From positions 1 through 39,909 of the IMG/VR virus record IMGVR_UViG_3300023442_000007: a stretch of 39,909 bases of DNA; one strand, given 5' to 3'. The first letter of the stretch is position 1, and every line of letters begins with the position of its first letter. Made by a program: the position numbers and the translations under genes. The notes beneath the pieces are model-generated. The model made no database searches, was not told the origin of the DNA, and saw only the letters and a list, made by a program, of their open reading frames with translations. This DNA is from a virus. This document shows positions 13,935-23,719 of the stretch, piece after piece.

Positions 13935-14285
13935 CTAGGTTTTTTGTGGCGGATTAGAAGGCTTAGGATTTAGCATGTAATGTTCAGAGAAGGATAGAGC
14001 GTCAATAAGTTGAGCAAAAACAAAGTCTTCTTCTGTAACGAACCAGTTTTTGTTGGTATAGCTCATATTGGCATTTCTAGGTATATTGAAGAGGCACATA
14101 GGGTTGACACGTTTTGCAGACGAGCGAATTAGAGTACAAATAGGAAGGTCTGGATTATCAACGAAGTCGCCAATAGGGTCAACTGCTTCAAAGTCAATAG
14201 TGACATTTTTATAGCCAACCTTTGTTAGACGGTTGTGTAATTTTCTATTAAACTGTAGGATAGGAACTTGTGATAATTTTTTCAT
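13935..14285 (-). CDS. Hypothetical protein, 116 aa, divergent from the packaging genes
   Basis: No family recognised. The N terminus is basic (LHNRLTKVGYKNVTI), the middle resembles a compact alpha/beta protein, and the last ten residues are proline-rich. It is the outermost leftward gene, transcribed from a promoter in the gap it shares with the rightward late region, and so might control late genes; there is no direct evidence. Confidence 0.6.
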   Translation of the reverse strand: MKKLSQVPILQFNRKLHNRLTKVGYKNVTIDFEAVDPIGDFVDNPDLPICTLIRSSAKRVNPMCLFNIPRNANMSYTNKNWFVTEEDFVFAQLIDALSFSEHYMLNPKPSNPPQKT

Positions 14286-14310
14286 GTTAAATCTTTCGTT
14301 GTTTAAAGTT

Positions 14311-14339
14311 ATAATAAAGTACTTGCAAAATTAAATCAA
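14311..14339 (-). promoter_or_regulatory. Candidate sigma70 promoter, leftward
   Basis: Minus strand TTGATT, 17 bp, TATTAT, 26 bp before the 14285 start. No equally good rightward promoter was seen in the same gap; TTGCAA-17-TAGGAT at 14323-14351 is the best rightward match but lies against the 14358 start codon. Confidence 0.5.
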
Positions 14340-14357
14340 GTAGTTTAGGATATACAA

Positions 14358-14834
14358 ATGAAAAAGAGAAAGATAAGACAGGTTGTAGGTTGTAAGCGGA
14401 TAACTTATAGACCGAGTGTTAAGACACTTCGCAAGAGGTGTGTAAGAGCAATTGAGAGAGAAGGTTTTACATTGATAGGTCGTAAGGATATAGAATATTA
14501 CATAAGAGCATTAAAGTTAAAGCTATTTTCAAAGAGCAGGAAAAAGGGTGGAGCAGAGCGTGCTATAATTTACAGGGAGGCACAATTAGATGAATATGAT
14601 TTTGGATATGGTAAGGTGAGGGCAAAGTCAAGAATGCGTACATTGGGGTTCAATCAAGGTTCATTTGAGAAGAACATAGCCCAGTTAATATATAAGTTGC
14701 GTTGTGGGGAGAAGGTAAAGGGATTTGATTTAGTGCCTACCAAGAAGGTAAAGAGTCATCCTGCCTTGATACATGTTATGGATTTAGAAGATGGCATTAC
14801 ATTATGTGTGCAATTAAAGCAAGTTAAGAAATGA
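14358..14834 (+). CDS. Basic protein preceding the terminase genes, 158 aa
   Basis: First gene of the rightward late region. The N-terminal 70 residues are strongly basic (MKKRKIRQVV, then LRKRCVRAIERE and KSRKKGG), typical of a nucleic-acid-binding protein. No family is recognised. It overlaps the TerS start by 4 bp, so its product may take part in packaging or late regulation. Confidence 0.65.
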   Translation: MKKRKIRQVVGCKRITYRPSVKTLRKRCVRAIEREGFTLIGRKDIEYYIRALKLKLFSKSRKKGGAERAIIYREAQLDEYDFGYGKVRAKSRMRTLGFNQGSFEKNIAQLIYKLRCGEKVKGFDLVPTKKVKSHPALIHVMDLEDGITLCVQLKQVKK

Positions 14835-15391
14835 CAATAGATAAACGTAAGTTTGCTAGTTACATAGCTACTGGATTAAAGCCTATGCAAGCTTACGTTA
14901 AGGCTGGTGGTTCAGATACAGAGGGTTGCAAGTCAAATGCAAGTAGGTTGTCACGGAACGAGGTTGTTCGTGGATATGTAAACGAGGAATTGCAGAACAA
15001 AGTCCTTAACGGAATGGTTAAGTTGCCAGATTTAACAGAGAAGGCTATAAATAAGCTTGGCGAGTTAATGGATAGTGATGATGAGCGGATATCGCTTAAT
15101 GCCAGTAAAGTAGTGTTGGATAAGGCTAGGGATTTCTTACCTAGAGAATTAAACGTAAAACATAGTAGAGGTGATAATGAGCAAACGCAAGCAATCGGAA
15201 AACTTGAAGACATCGCAAAAAAACTCCTTTCCCAAGCAAATGACGGAGGAGGAGCTGCTTATACTATCATTGAAGGAATTAGAGAAGAGCAATCCAGAAG
15301 CGTTGACGCAGATATTTCAGAGCCTGAAGGAAGTGAAGAACATACAGGCGGAGTTATACAAGCCGAACAAGAAACAGAAACTGATACATGA
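14831..15391 (+). CDS. Terminase small subunit (TerS)
   Basis: The N-terminal segment (KFASYIATGLKPMQAYVKAGG, then NASRLSRNEVVRGYV) has the form of terminase-2-type small subunits, where a helix-turn-helix reads the packaging site. A central helical region would form the ring, and an acidic C-terminal tail follows. TerS recognises the phage DNA and hands it to TerL. The last 215 bp overlap the TerL reading frame in another phase, an unusually long overlap for a terminase pair. Confidence 0.8.
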   Translation: MTIDKRKFASYIATGLKPMQAYVKAGGSDTEGCKSNASRLSRNEVVRGYVNEELQNKVLNGMVKLPDLTEKAINKLGELMDSDDERISLNASKVVLDKARDFLPRELNVKHSRGDNEQTQAIGKLEDIAKKLLSQANDGGGAAYTIIEGIREEQSRSVDADISEPEGSEEHTGGVIQAEQETETDT

Positions 15392-16709
15392 TTTAGGTTT
15401 AACAGCACGTCAGCGGTTATTTCTAGCAGGAAACAGAACTGGTAAGACATTTTCAGGTTGTATGGAGGTAAGTTATCACCTAACAGGTATATATCCAAGT
15501 TGGTGGAAGGGCAGGAGGTTTGATGAGCCTACAGATTGTTGGGCTGCATCTGACACTGCACAATCAACAAGGGATATTCTGCAAAACACATACATGGGTG
15601 GATTAAAAGCTTGCGATTATGGAACTGGAACAATCCCAAAGGATAAAATAGAAGATGTTGTCATGGCTCGTGGTATAGGTGACAGCATTGATAATATTAG
15701 GGCTAGACATGTAAGCGGAGGGGTTTCAACCTTAGGTTTTAAGTCTTATGACCAAGGAAGGCATAAGTTTCAAGGTACGTCACGTCACATTATTCACTTA
15801 GATGAAGAGCCTGAATTTGGTATTTACGAGGAGTGTATTCTTCGTACAGCTACAACCAGAGGTTTAGTGTTACTAACAATGACTCCATTGATTGGATTAA
15901 CAGAAATGGTTGAGTGGTTTTGGAATTCTGACGTTGATGAAGGTGTGGTTACTAATGGAAGAACAATGGTTCAGGCTTCTTGGGACGACACAGACCACTT
16001 AAGTCAGGTTGAAAAAGACGAATTACGTGCTTCATTACCTGCTCATGCATTAGAAGCAAGAGAAAAAGGTATTCCTTCAATAGGAGAGGGAATGGTTTAT
16101 CCTATAGCAGAAAGTGAGATAGTCTGCGATAGATTTGAGATACCACAGTGGTATAAGCAGTTTTATTCACTTGATTTTGGTTGGAGCCCTGACCCAACTT
16201 GTAGTTTGTTCTTTGCTTATGACCCAGAAACTGATATGCTATATATTACCAAGGAATACTCACAGAACGAGGCAACACCAAAGCACCATGCTTCAAACAT
16301 GTATAGACTAGGTGCAGATTGGATGAAAGGCGTAGCTGACCCATACGGTGGTAAAGCAAGAGGTCAAGCAGACGGTGAAACATTAATACAGAAATATAAT
16401 GCATGTGGATTGAAGCTTGATTCGGCTGATAGAGGATTTAAGTTGAATGGAATTATAGATGTGTTAGAATTAATGCGTGCTGGTAGATTGAAGGTATTTG
16501 GAGATTTAGAGGGTTTTTGGCGTGAATTTAGGAAATATTCATACGATAAGAACGGAAAACCTAGAGATAAAGATGACCACTTTATGGATTGTCTTAGATA
16601 CGGAGTAGTAAGTGGAATGGACGTTATGACTAGTAAGAAGGAAATAGAGTCACGAGGTTGGGGAAACTTATTTAGAAGCAGAAAAAGACCGAATTGGAGA
16701 ACAGTTTAA
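15177..16709 (+). CDS. Terminase large subunit (TerL)
   Basis: A 510-aa packaging motor and nuclease. The ATPase part shows the deviant Walker A GNRTGKT near residue 85 and Walker B IIHLDEEP; the C-terminal nuclease shows YSLDFGWSPDPT and a late DHFMDCLRYG motif with metal-binding aspartates. It cuts concatemeric DNA and pumps it through the portal. ATG 15177 is preceded by GAGGTGATA, an excellent ribosome site, placing the start 215 bp inside terS; an internal ATG before EEELLILSL has no such site but would still overlap. The sequence is of the P22-like podovirus kind. Confidence 0.93.
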   Translation: MSKRKQSENLKTSQKNSFPKQMTEEELLILSLKELEKSNPEALTQIFQSLKEVKNIQAELYKPNKKQKLIHDLGLTARQRLFLAGNRTGKTFSGCMEVSYHLTGIYPSWWKGRRFDEPTDCWAASDTAQSTRDILQNTYMGGLKACDYGTGTIPKDKIEDVVMARGIGDSIDNIRARHVSGGVSTLGFKSYDQGRHKFQGTSRHIIHLDEEPEFGIYEECILRTATTRGLVLLTMTPLIGLTEMVEWFWNSDVDEGVVTNGRTMVQASWDDTDHLSQVEKDELRASLPAHALEAREKGIPSIGEGMVYPIAESEIVCDRFEIPQWYKQFYSLDFGWSPDPTCSLFFAYDPETDMLYITKEYSQNEATPKHHASNMYRLGADWMKGVADPYGGKARGQADGETLIQKYNACGLKLDSADRGFKLNGIIDVLELMRAGRLKVFGDLEGFWREFRKYSYDKNGKPRDKDDHFMDCLRYGVVSGMDVMTSKKEIESRGWGNLFRSRKRPNWRTV

Positions 16710-17066
16710 ATGGCTAACACAGTATATGACATGTCAAGCAAGAGTTTTGGTGAAGAATATAAGAAATTAACAATTGTAAGCGGTGATATAGCTATTTTTC
16801 TATTACCTAAAGATGCAATGCTTACAGTTCAGTTAAATGCTAATACAACATCTGATACATGTGAATTATTTGGCTCGGTAGAAGAATACAAGGTTATTAA
16901 TGCTTCTTTAAATGTTAGTAACCATGTATTAGAGAAAAGCATAATTGGTAGTAAGATTTTAAGAACTGTTGAACATGGTGCTACATCATACGCTATTAGC
17001 GTGACAGCAGGAACTTATGTTGCTAGAATTAGAGTATTAAGAAACGGTGCTATTTACAAGGGGTAA
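16710..17066 (+). CDS. Hypothetical structural-region protein, 118 aa
   Basis: Unrecognised small protein between TerL and portal. The pattern is beta-rich, of the type seen in small head or neck proteins: alternating strands (VSGDIAIFLLPKDAMLTVQL, then YAISVTAGTYVARIRVL). The start follows the TerL stop directly, with GGAG in the last TerL codons. It ends 1 bp before the portal start. Confidence 0.65.
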   Translation: MANTVYDMSSKSFGEEYKKLTIVSGDIAIFLLPKDAMLTVQLNANTTSDTCELFGSVEEYKVINASLNVSNHVLEKSIIGSKILRTVEHGATSYAISVTAGTYVARIRVLRNGAIYKG

Positions 17067-17067
17067 T

Positions 17068-18813
17068 ATGTCTAAAAAGATTTTAAATAAGGTTTTAAAG
17101 AATTTTAAGAAAGATGTTGACTCTTTTCAGTATACTGAATGGAGAATACAGGCAGCAGAAGACCAAGATTTTTATGACGGAAGGCAAATAAACGCAAAAG
17201 ACCTTAAAGAGTTAGAAGATAGGGGTCAGCCTTCAATAACTATTAATGAGGTTGCTCCAAAAGTAGACAGCCTTTCAAATCAAGAAATTCAGAACCAAAC
17301 CAAGATAATTTATAACAGTAGGTCGTTTGATAAAGAATTTGAGGTTTTGGCTGACTCAATGACTACTCTTGCATTAAATGTTCAGAGCAACGCAGATACT
17401 GTTTATGAAATTAGCGATGTATTTGTTGACCAGTTAAAAGCAGGTATAGGTTGGTTAGAGGTTGGCTTTGATGAAGGAATGATTACAACAAATCGTGTTC
17501 AGCCATTTATGGTTGTGTGGGATACAAATGATGAAACACCACAATTAACTGATAGTGACCACGTTAGCAAGATGAAATGGTTTTCAGTTGATAAGGCTAA
17601 GATGTTATTTCCTAAAAAGGCTAACGAGATATCAAAATTGTTTGATAATGATGAAAATGGAAATATACTAGGTGTTGTTGGAAGTCAACAGCCTTCAACT
17701 GGTAAATATACATTAAGCGGAAGTGATAGAGAGCCATTCTCATTTTTAGACCAGAAAACTAACAAGATACTTATAATTGAGCAACAATACAAAAAGCCAA
17801 GCACTAAGTACAGATATGTAAACGAGGAAGGGCAACAAAAAGAAACATTCAGCCTTGCCTTTGCAAAGAAAAACGTAATTAAAGATAGTGAAATACAAAC
17901 TATACATACATTTGAGATATGGCGTGCATTTTTCACAGAGAATATTTTGTTTGAGAATTTACCACACGATGTTCAGATAGGTGATTTTACTATTATACCA
18001 ACAATACATAAGAGAGAAGACAGAACTCATGTACCTTATGGTGTTATTACTAATAGTAAAGACCCACAAATAGAATTAAATAAACGTAGAAGTAAGACTT
18101 TACACCTTATGAATACTAAAGGTGTTGTTTACGAAGACGGTGCAGTTGACGACATTGATGTTGTTGCTAGTGAGATATCAAGACCTGATTACATGATTAA
18201 GGTAAACAAAGGTAAGGCATTTGATATTCAAGACAACTTAGCACTTGCAGACAGCCAAAATTCGGTTATGTTGCAGTCTAAAGAAGACATAAGCACAACA
18301 ATGGGTGTGTTTAATGAGAATATAGGACAACAAACTAATGTTACTAGCGGTGTAGGAATACAGAGAAGGCAGTCAGCTTCTATAGGTAACAAAGGATTTG
18401 CATTTAATAACTTCAATAGATTTAAAAAGAGATTTGGAGTTGTTTTAGGTCACACAATGCAAACAGTATTTAGTGAACAGTATTTATTACAGGTGTTTGA
18501 TGAAGCTGGAGAATCAATTATACTTAACAAGCCTTATGAAAAAAATGGTAAGCAGTATTTTGAGAATGATTTATCAACACTATTTTTCGGTGTAACAGTT
18601 GCACAGATACCTAATTTTGAAGCAGACCCTGAAGTGTTAGCAGAGAACCTGACTAACATGGCTATGAATGGTCAATTACAGATTGTGCTTCAATCACCTA
18701 CTTTGGCAAAACGCATGGGATTGAGGGATATTGAAGAAATCCAGCAAGAAATGCAAGATGCAGGAGGTATTCCTTCCCCTGAACAGGCACAGGACGGAAC
18801 AGAACAACAATAA
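17068..18813 (+). CDS. Portal protein (P22 family)
   Basis: The 581-aa protein starts MSKKILNKVLKNFKKDVDSF and continues with WRIQAAEDQDFYDGRQ and ITINEVAPKVDSLSNQEIQN, the N-terminal signature of P22-type portals. A long middle and a glutamine-rich C terminus follow. Twelve copies form the ring through which TerL packs DNA. I take ATG 17068, 1 bp after the previous stop; upstream in-frame codons lie in the preceding gene. Position directly after terL agrees. Confidence 0.9.
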   Translation: MSKKILNKVLKNFKKDVDSFQYTEWRIQAAEDQDFYDGRQINAKDLKELEDRGQPSITINEVAPKVDSLSNQEIQNQTKIIYNSRSFDKEFEVLADSMTTLALNVQSNADTVYEISDVFVDQLKAGIGWLEVGFDEGMITTNRVQPFMVVWDTNDETPQLTDSDHVSKMKWFSVDKAKMLFPKKANEISKLFDNDENGNILGVVGSQQPSTGKYTLSGSDREPFSFLDQKTNKILIIEQQYKKPSTKYRYVNEEGQQKETFSLAFAKKNVIKDSEIQTIHTFEIWRAFFTENILFENLPHDVQIGDFTIIPTIHKREDRTHVPYGVITNSKDPQIELNKRRSKTLHLMNTKGVVYEDGAVDDIDVVASEISRPDYMIKVNKGKAFDIQDNLALADSQNSVMLQSKEDISTTMGVFNENIGQQTNVTSGVGIQRRQSASIGNKGFAFNNFNRFKKRFGVVLGHTMQTVFSEQYLLQVFDEAGESIILNKPYEKNGKQYFENDLSTLFFGVTVAQIPNFEADPEVLAENLTNMAMNGQLQIVLQSPTLAKRMGLRDIEEIQQEMQDAGGIPSPEQAQDGTEQQ

Positions 18814-18866
18814 ATGCCTAAAACTAGCCCTCCCCTATTTATATAGGACGGCAATGGAGAAAACGA

Positions 18867-19769
18867 ATGAGTGAAGAAAATGCAGTAGAAGAAAATAGTA
18901 ATCCCTCCCTTGAAGGTGATGATGTTAGCTTAGAAGATATATTTAATAGCTTTGACAACGATGTTGGAATGACTTCCCACAGAGAAGGCGAACCTAAAGA
19001 AGATAAAAAAGAAGTTGACGAAAAACCTAACAAGACGGAAGAAAAAGAAGCTACTAAAGACGAAGAAGAAACTAAAGATGAAGATACTGGCGAAAATAAA
19101 GATGAAGACGTAAAAAAAGAAAAAGACGAAGCTGTTGAGCGTTTGGAAAAACGATTAGCGGATACTCGGAAAGCTTTTGAGCGTTCTAATCAAGCAAACC
19201 AAAAGGTACTTGAAAAAGTTGCTAATGGTGAAGCGTTGACAGAAGAAGACTTGAAGAGCCTTGCATCAGAAGCACCTGATAGTGCCGATGGTATTGCAAA
19301 ATTAGTGCAAGAGGTTAATGATGGACTTCCAATTGCGAAAGCTGTTGTTATTCAGATGAGCGGAAAAACTGAAGCAGAAATTGATGCTGATGTTGAAGCG
19401 TTTAATGAATTGGCAAATGTTGACACTAAACTTATAGCACAACTTCAGGATACGCCTATTAGTGAGCGAGCAGCCTTTGTAATCAAACGTGGTGGCGAAC
19501 TTCGTGGTGTTTTTGAAACAGTTAAAGAACATGGTGGTAGCGTAACAGCTGCACTTTCAGATATAGAAGCAGTATCAACACGTAAACTTAATAAAATTAA
19601 GGCTGACGTTAGGGTTGAGATTGAAAAAGAGTATAAGGAGAAATACAAAGACTATGTTGTATCTTCTAGGACTTCTACTAAATTCTCAAGTTCTGGTTCT
19701 AATGTTGAAAAGCCAAGTTCTAATAGTATAGACTACTCTGGTGTATCAATGAGTGATATATTGGAATAA
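18867..19769 (+). CDS. Scaffolding protein
   Basis: A 300-aa protein with a very acidic, lysine/glutamate-rich N-terminal third (KEDKKEVDEKPNKTEEKEA), a long helical middle and a Ser-rich C terminus. Composition and position between portal and capsid are those of podovirus scaffolds, which co-assemble with the capsid protein and leave before or during packaging. GGAG stands before the ATG. No sequence motif proves the assignment. Confidence 0.72.
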   Translation: MSEENAVEENSNPSLEGDDVSLEDIFNSFDNDVGMTSHREGEPKEDKKEVDEKPNKTEEKEATKDEEETKDEDTGENKDEDVKKEKDEAVERLEKRLADTRKAFERSNQANQKVLEKVANGEALTEEDLKSLASEAPDSADGIAKLVQEVNDGLPIAKAVVIQMSGKTEAEIDADVEAFNELANVDTKLIAQLQDTPISERAAFVIKRGGELRGVFETVKEHGGSVTAALSDIEAVSTRKLNKIKADVRVEIEKEYKEKYKDYVVSSRTSTKFSSSGSNVEKPSSNSIDYSGVSMSDILE

Positions 19770-19795
19770 TATTAACTTAAAAGAAAGATAAGAAG

Positions 19796-20911
19796 ATGGC
19801 AGTACCAATTACTAGTGCTTCTGATTTGAACGATAAAAAAATTCGTACTCTTGTTGCTAAAGAATATATCAATGGAAATCCTTTCCGTTGGGCAATGGGT
19901 AGTTCTGAAAATGACATTATTCAAATGGAAGTCAATTTAGAAAAAGGGGCAGGTGATAAAATCATATTCAACTTACTGAATGCATTTAACCCTGCAAACG
20001 TAAAACGTGGTTCAGAGCAACTTGAAGGTAGTGAGCAAGACTTAAAATACAGTACAGATTCTGTTACTGTTGATTATGTTCGTTACGCAGGTAAAGTTGA
20101 GCAAGCTAAACTAGTTAGAGCAAGAACACCTCTTGAAGTAGCAGGTTTACTACGACCACAAATCACAGATGCACAAACTCAAATATACAGAGATGATATT
20201 ATTAAGCAGTTTGCTTCTGGATACTTAGATATAGAAACTACAGCAGGTGCAGGTAGTACGATTGATTCAGGCGATACTTCTCCTGATAGAACTCGTATGT
20301 TAGCAGGTGCAACTGATAGTAACTATAGTTCAACACTAAGTACAGCTTTAGGTAATGTTGATTCAACCGCTGATAAACTAAGTTTAGCAATGGTTCGTAT
20401 AGCACGTCAAAAAGCACTTAATGTTGCTAAGTTCTCTGCTGGTAATACAACAAGAAAGATTCGTCCTTTCCGTGTTGTTGACCAAAATGATGCATTAGTT
20501 GAAACATTTGTTATGTGGCTTGACCCTATTTCTGCAACTCACTTATCAGCAGATGCAGAATTTAAAGCGTTACGTGATGACCGCAGAACTAACGGTATTT
20601 CTCTACCATACTTTAATGGTGCTAAATTCCTTGGTGAAGCTGAAGGAACAATGTTCTACATAATTGAAGAATTAACCAAAATTGGTCACTTGACCGCTGG
20701 TGCAAGTTCTTCTTCAGTAGCAGTAAACCTATTTACAGGTGCACAAGCTATTGGTGTAGGTATTGCTGACTTTGGTGAGTTTGCAGAGCGTGATATGGAT
20801 TACAAAATGCATATCGGTGTAGCACATACAATTATTCGTGGTATTAAAAGGTTATCCTTTGATAGTGTTGATAATGGTGTTGTGTTCGTATTCGCATCAC
20901 AAGAACTTTAA
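19796..20911 (+). CDS. Major capsid protein (Phage_capsid_3 / DUF4043-like)
   Basis: This 371-aa protein has GAGDKIIFNLLNAF, then GSEQLEGSEQDLKYSTDSVTVDYVRYAGK, and near the end a VAHTIIRGIKRLSF segment. These resemble the HK97-fold capsid family once called DUF4043, common in podoviruses and N4-like phages. It follows the scaffold gene, as expected. It should be the most abundant virion protein; no protease gene is seen, and no N-terminal propeptide is evident. Confidence 0.8.
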   Translation: MAVPITSASDLNDKKIRTLVAKEYINGNPFRWAMGSSENDIIQMEVNLEKGAGDKIIFNLLNAFNPANVKRGSEQLEGSEQDLKYSTDSVTVDYVRYAGKVEQAKLVRARTPLEVAGLLRPQITDAQTQIYRDDIIKQFASGYLDIETTAGAGSTIDSGDTSPDRTRMLAGATDSNYSSTLSTALGNVDSTADKLSLAMVRIARQKALNVAKFSAGNTTRKIRPFRVVDQNDALVETFVMWLDPISATHLSADAEFKALRDDRRTNGISLPYFNGAKFLGEAEGTMFYIIEELTKIGHLTAGASSSSVAVNLFTGAQAIGVGIADFGEFAERDMDYKMHIGVAHTIIRGIKRLSFDSVDNGVVFVFASQEL

Positions 20912-20926
20912 TAGGAGGATATAAAA

Positions 20927-21220
20927 ATGTATCTAACAGTTGATGGAACTAAAGAGATTGGTGCTGTAAAGCATTTATCTCATGTTGTAACTGCTGCGGA
21001 AGCTACCGCTGCTGTTATAGTAATAACAATCAATGATTTGCCTTCAGTAGAAATCTACCAAAGTCAAGTCTTTCGTTCTGGTGTTAAAATTGTAGATGGA
21101 AGTACATATACTACTTCTGGAAGCGTTTTAACAATTACAGAAGATGCTACCACACCAACATGGGCATTTACAGCAGGTGATGTTGTAATGCTTGTTGCGG
21201 CAGGTCGTAGCGTAGAGTAA
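20927..21220 (+). CDS. Small structural protein, possible head decoration, 97 aa
   Basis: Beta-rich, Val/Thr/Ala-rich sequence (VVTAAEATAAVIVITINDLP, then SGSVLTITED) as in phage decoration or Ig-like domains. A near-perfect ribosome site AGGAGG lies just after the capsid stop, suggesting strong translation. No family is recognised. A G-rich then C-rich stretch at 21227-21250 after its end can fold into a weak hairpin. Confidence 0.6.
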   Translation: MYLTVDGTKEIGAVKHLSHVVTAAEATAAVIVITINDLPSVEIYQSQVFRSGVKIVDGSTYTTSGSVLTITEDATTPTWAFTAGDVVMLVAAGRSVE

Positions 21221-21267
21221 AACACAGGGGGGTGTAAAAACTCCCCACCTTATTTAAAGGAGAAGAG

Positions 21268-21897
21268 ATGAACGTACAGCAAATAGTTGATAGAATACTA
21301 GAATTTGGATTAGACGAAACAGATGCAGATAATTCTTTAGAAACTCGCATTTTAAATGATGTCAACGAGGTTTACAAACAGGTACAGAACAAACTTGCTC
21401 CTATAGCTTTTAATGAATATGGTGTAACAGAAGATGTCACAGTAACAAGTGGCGTAGGAACTGTTACAGACCATTTATATAGCTATACTGTTTTTGATAA
21501 GACTAATAAAAGGTTTTTAGATAAAACAACAGTTCTTCATTTAGAAGAAGAAGACCCTGAACTTATAACTACAGGAAGTCCTAATGTTTTCTATATAACA
21601 GGTCTTACTACAATAAACACATATCCGATAGCAAGCCAAACATTAAGGTTTAGATATTACCCACTAGTTAATGAATTACTCATTACAGACTTAGAGGGTT
21701 CTATAAGAGTTCCTGTTCATTTACACAATGTGTTAGTTGAGGGTGGAAATTATTTAACTTCTTTGCGTGAACAAGGATTCCATGATAGACTAGATAGAGG
21801 AGAAAAGCTAAGAAATTGGTTAGACTCACAAGCAATGCTTACAGGATACATACTTAATAAGAGCAATATACCTAAAAGGGTTAAATACCATGACTAA
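21268..21897 (+). CDS. Head completion / head-tail adaptor protein (P22 gp4-like role)
   Basis: A 209-aa protein in the position of the podovirus tail accessory or adaptor gene, between capsid and nozzle. The N-terminal part is helical (QQIVDRILEFGL), the middle beta-rich with FRYYPLVNEL, and the C-terminal part again helical (HNVLVEGGNYLTSLREQGF). Such proteins bind the portal and anchor the tail. The call rests on position and overall pattern. AAAGGAG precedes the ATG. It overlaps the nozzle gene by 8 bp. Confidence 0.6.
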   Translation: MNVQQIVDRILEFGLDETDADNSLETRILNDVNEVYKQVQNKLAPIAFNEYGVTEDVTVTSGVGTVTDHLYSYTVFDKTNKRFLDKTTVLHLEEEDPELITTGSPNVFYITGLTTINTYPIASQTLRFRYYPLVNELLITDLEGSIRVPVHLHNVLVEGGNYLTSLREQGFHDRLDRGEKLRNWLDSQAMLTGYILNKSNIPKRVKYHD

Positions 21898-23719
21898 AAG
21901 ACGTTTCAGAAGGGGTAACTTTAGTATTGTAGATATACCTGCTCCAGTTTCTCTTATGAAGACTTCTGAAACAGGTATTGACATGAGTATTAAGTATGCA
22001 GTTGATATTGAGAACTTGCTACCAACAAAGAAACGTAGGCTTAGTAAACGTAGCGGTTTAACAGATATATCATTAACAGGCATAACCACAGGCGAGAAAA
22101 TCGTTGCAGGAACTTCATTAGGGCTTTCAGACGGCACATTTAAGCTTGTTGTGGCAACTGATGCAGGCAAAATATATACAAGTAACACAGGTTTAACAGC
22201 TTGGACTGCTACAAAGACAGGCTTAACAACTACTGGAACATACCGATTCGCATACTTTGATAGTAAATTAGTTATAGTTAATGGTATTGATAACAATATG
22301 TACTATGACGGAACTTCAATAGTTGATATAAGTGAATTTGTTGATGACTCATTAGCAGGGGTATTCACAAAGGTTGACGCAGATACATTCACATTTACTG
22401 ATGGTGCTTCTAGGGGTACTACCGATTACCCAGCAGGAAGAAAAGTAAGGCTATATATGGATAGTTCTGCAACTTATGTTAGTGCAGTTGTTTTGTCTTC
22501 AACAGGAACTACAGGTGGAACTATAACGGTTAATTTAACAACAAGTGCAATAACAGGCACAGTTATAGATGCAGTATGGTATGAAGATAAACCGCCTCCA
22601 TTTAGCTTTATTTACGCTGCACATAATAGATTATATGCACTATCAGGTGGGGAATTAAAAGCAAGAACTTACAGAAACCTTGATACATCTAGTAATTTAA
22701 CAGTGTTTTACACAGATAGCACAAACAATGTTAATGGTTGGTTTAATCAGACAACGCAAGAAGTTGCTTTTATAAACATGGAAAACAAGCATGTAGAAAA
22801 CGATGAATTTGTAGGTATATCCTTATTTCAGAGCAAGTTAGTATTCTTTGGAAGAAACAATACACAAGTATGGAGCGGTACTAATCCGACAGGTGGTTCA
22901 GACCCATTAGTATGGACTAGGACTTTTAATGTAGGTTGTATAAATGGGAACTTGATACAAGAGGTAGATAATGATATACTGTTTTATACACAGGGAGAAA
23001 TAAGGTCATTTAGCATAGTAACAGTAACAAACGACCTTGAAAGTAGCCAAGAAAAAGGGTCTAATATAGCTGAAAGAGTTAGTAATCAGGTTAAAAAGTT
23101 AATATCTACTGATACTCTTTATAAAACAGCGAGAAGTTTTTTATATCCTGCAGGGGGGTTTGTTGGGTTTAAATTACCAGAAGAAGTCCATATAAGAATA
23201 GAAGAACAGGATTTTGATGGCTGGGTTAGGTTTACACAGTTATTTAAGCAATGCACAGACTATAGCGTTGCACCAAATGGGAAGATGTATATGTTTTTTG
23301 AAGAAACAACTTATGTTTATGACGATTTAAACAATGTTGGCTCTGATAATTTAGTTGCAATAAGAACTTCTTGGACAACACCATTTATTCAACCGAAAAA
23401 GGGTAGAATATTTGCAGGAAAATATTACCAGTTAATAACAGAATCTGGAGATACAATGCAAGTTAGCGTTACAAGATATAAAGACAATTCAACTTGTAAC
23501 TCAAAAAAAACAACAGTTATTACCAATCCTGCTAAAAGTGGATATTGGGACGAGATGTTTTGGGACGTGGATTTTTGGGATTGTGCAGATGATGCAGTAA
23601 TACCAACTCAAGAGGATAAATTTATGTCAGAAACTATAGCTTATAATATAACAACTGAAAACACTTTGGCAGACGTTCATTTTGTTGGATTAAGAATATA
23701 TGGTAGGGGTGAAAGATAA
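21890..23719 (+). CDS. Tail nozzle / packaged-DNA stabilisation protein
   Basis: The 609-aa protein begins with an IENLLPTKKRRLSKRSGL segment, the typical opening of podovirus nozzle proteins (T7 gp12 and P22 gp10 type). It continues with repeated beta-strand blades such as YRFAYFDSKLVIVNGIDNNMY and HNRLYALSGG. This suggests a beta-propeller-like nozzle at the tail tip that keeps DNA inside. Late DEMFWDVDFWDCADD repeats an aromatic pattern seen in this family. It overlaps both neighbours (8 bp and 1 bp). Confidence 0.78.
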   Translation: MTKRRFRRGNFSIVDIPAPVSLMKTSETGIDMSIKYAVDIENLLPTKKRRLSKRSGLTDISLTGITTGEKIVAGTSLGLSDGTFKLVVATDAGKIYTSNTGLTAWTATKTGLTTTGTYRFAYFDSKLVIVNGIDNNMYYDGTSIVDISEFVDDSLAGVFTKVDADTFTFTDGASRGTTDYPAGRKVRLYMDSSATYVSAVVLSSTGTTGGTITVNLTTSAITGTVIDAVWYEDKPPPFSFIYAAHNRLYALSGGELKARTYRNLDTSSNLTVFYTDSTNNVNGWFNQTTQEVAFINMENKHVENDEFVGISLFQSKLVFFGRNNTQVWSGTNPTGGSDPLVWTRTFNVGCINGNLIQEVDNDILFYTQGEIRSFSIVTVTNDLESSQEKGSNIAERVSNQVKKLISTDTLYKTARSFLYPAGGFVGFKLPEEVHIRIEEQDFDGWVRFTQLFKQCTDYSVAPNGKMYMFFEETTYVYDDLNNVGSDNLVAIRTSWTTPFIQPKKGRIFAGKYYQLITESGDTMQVSVTRYKDNSTCNSKKTTVITNPAKSGYWDEMFWDVDFWDCADDAVIPTQEDKFMSETIAYNITTENTLADVHFVGLRIYGRGER

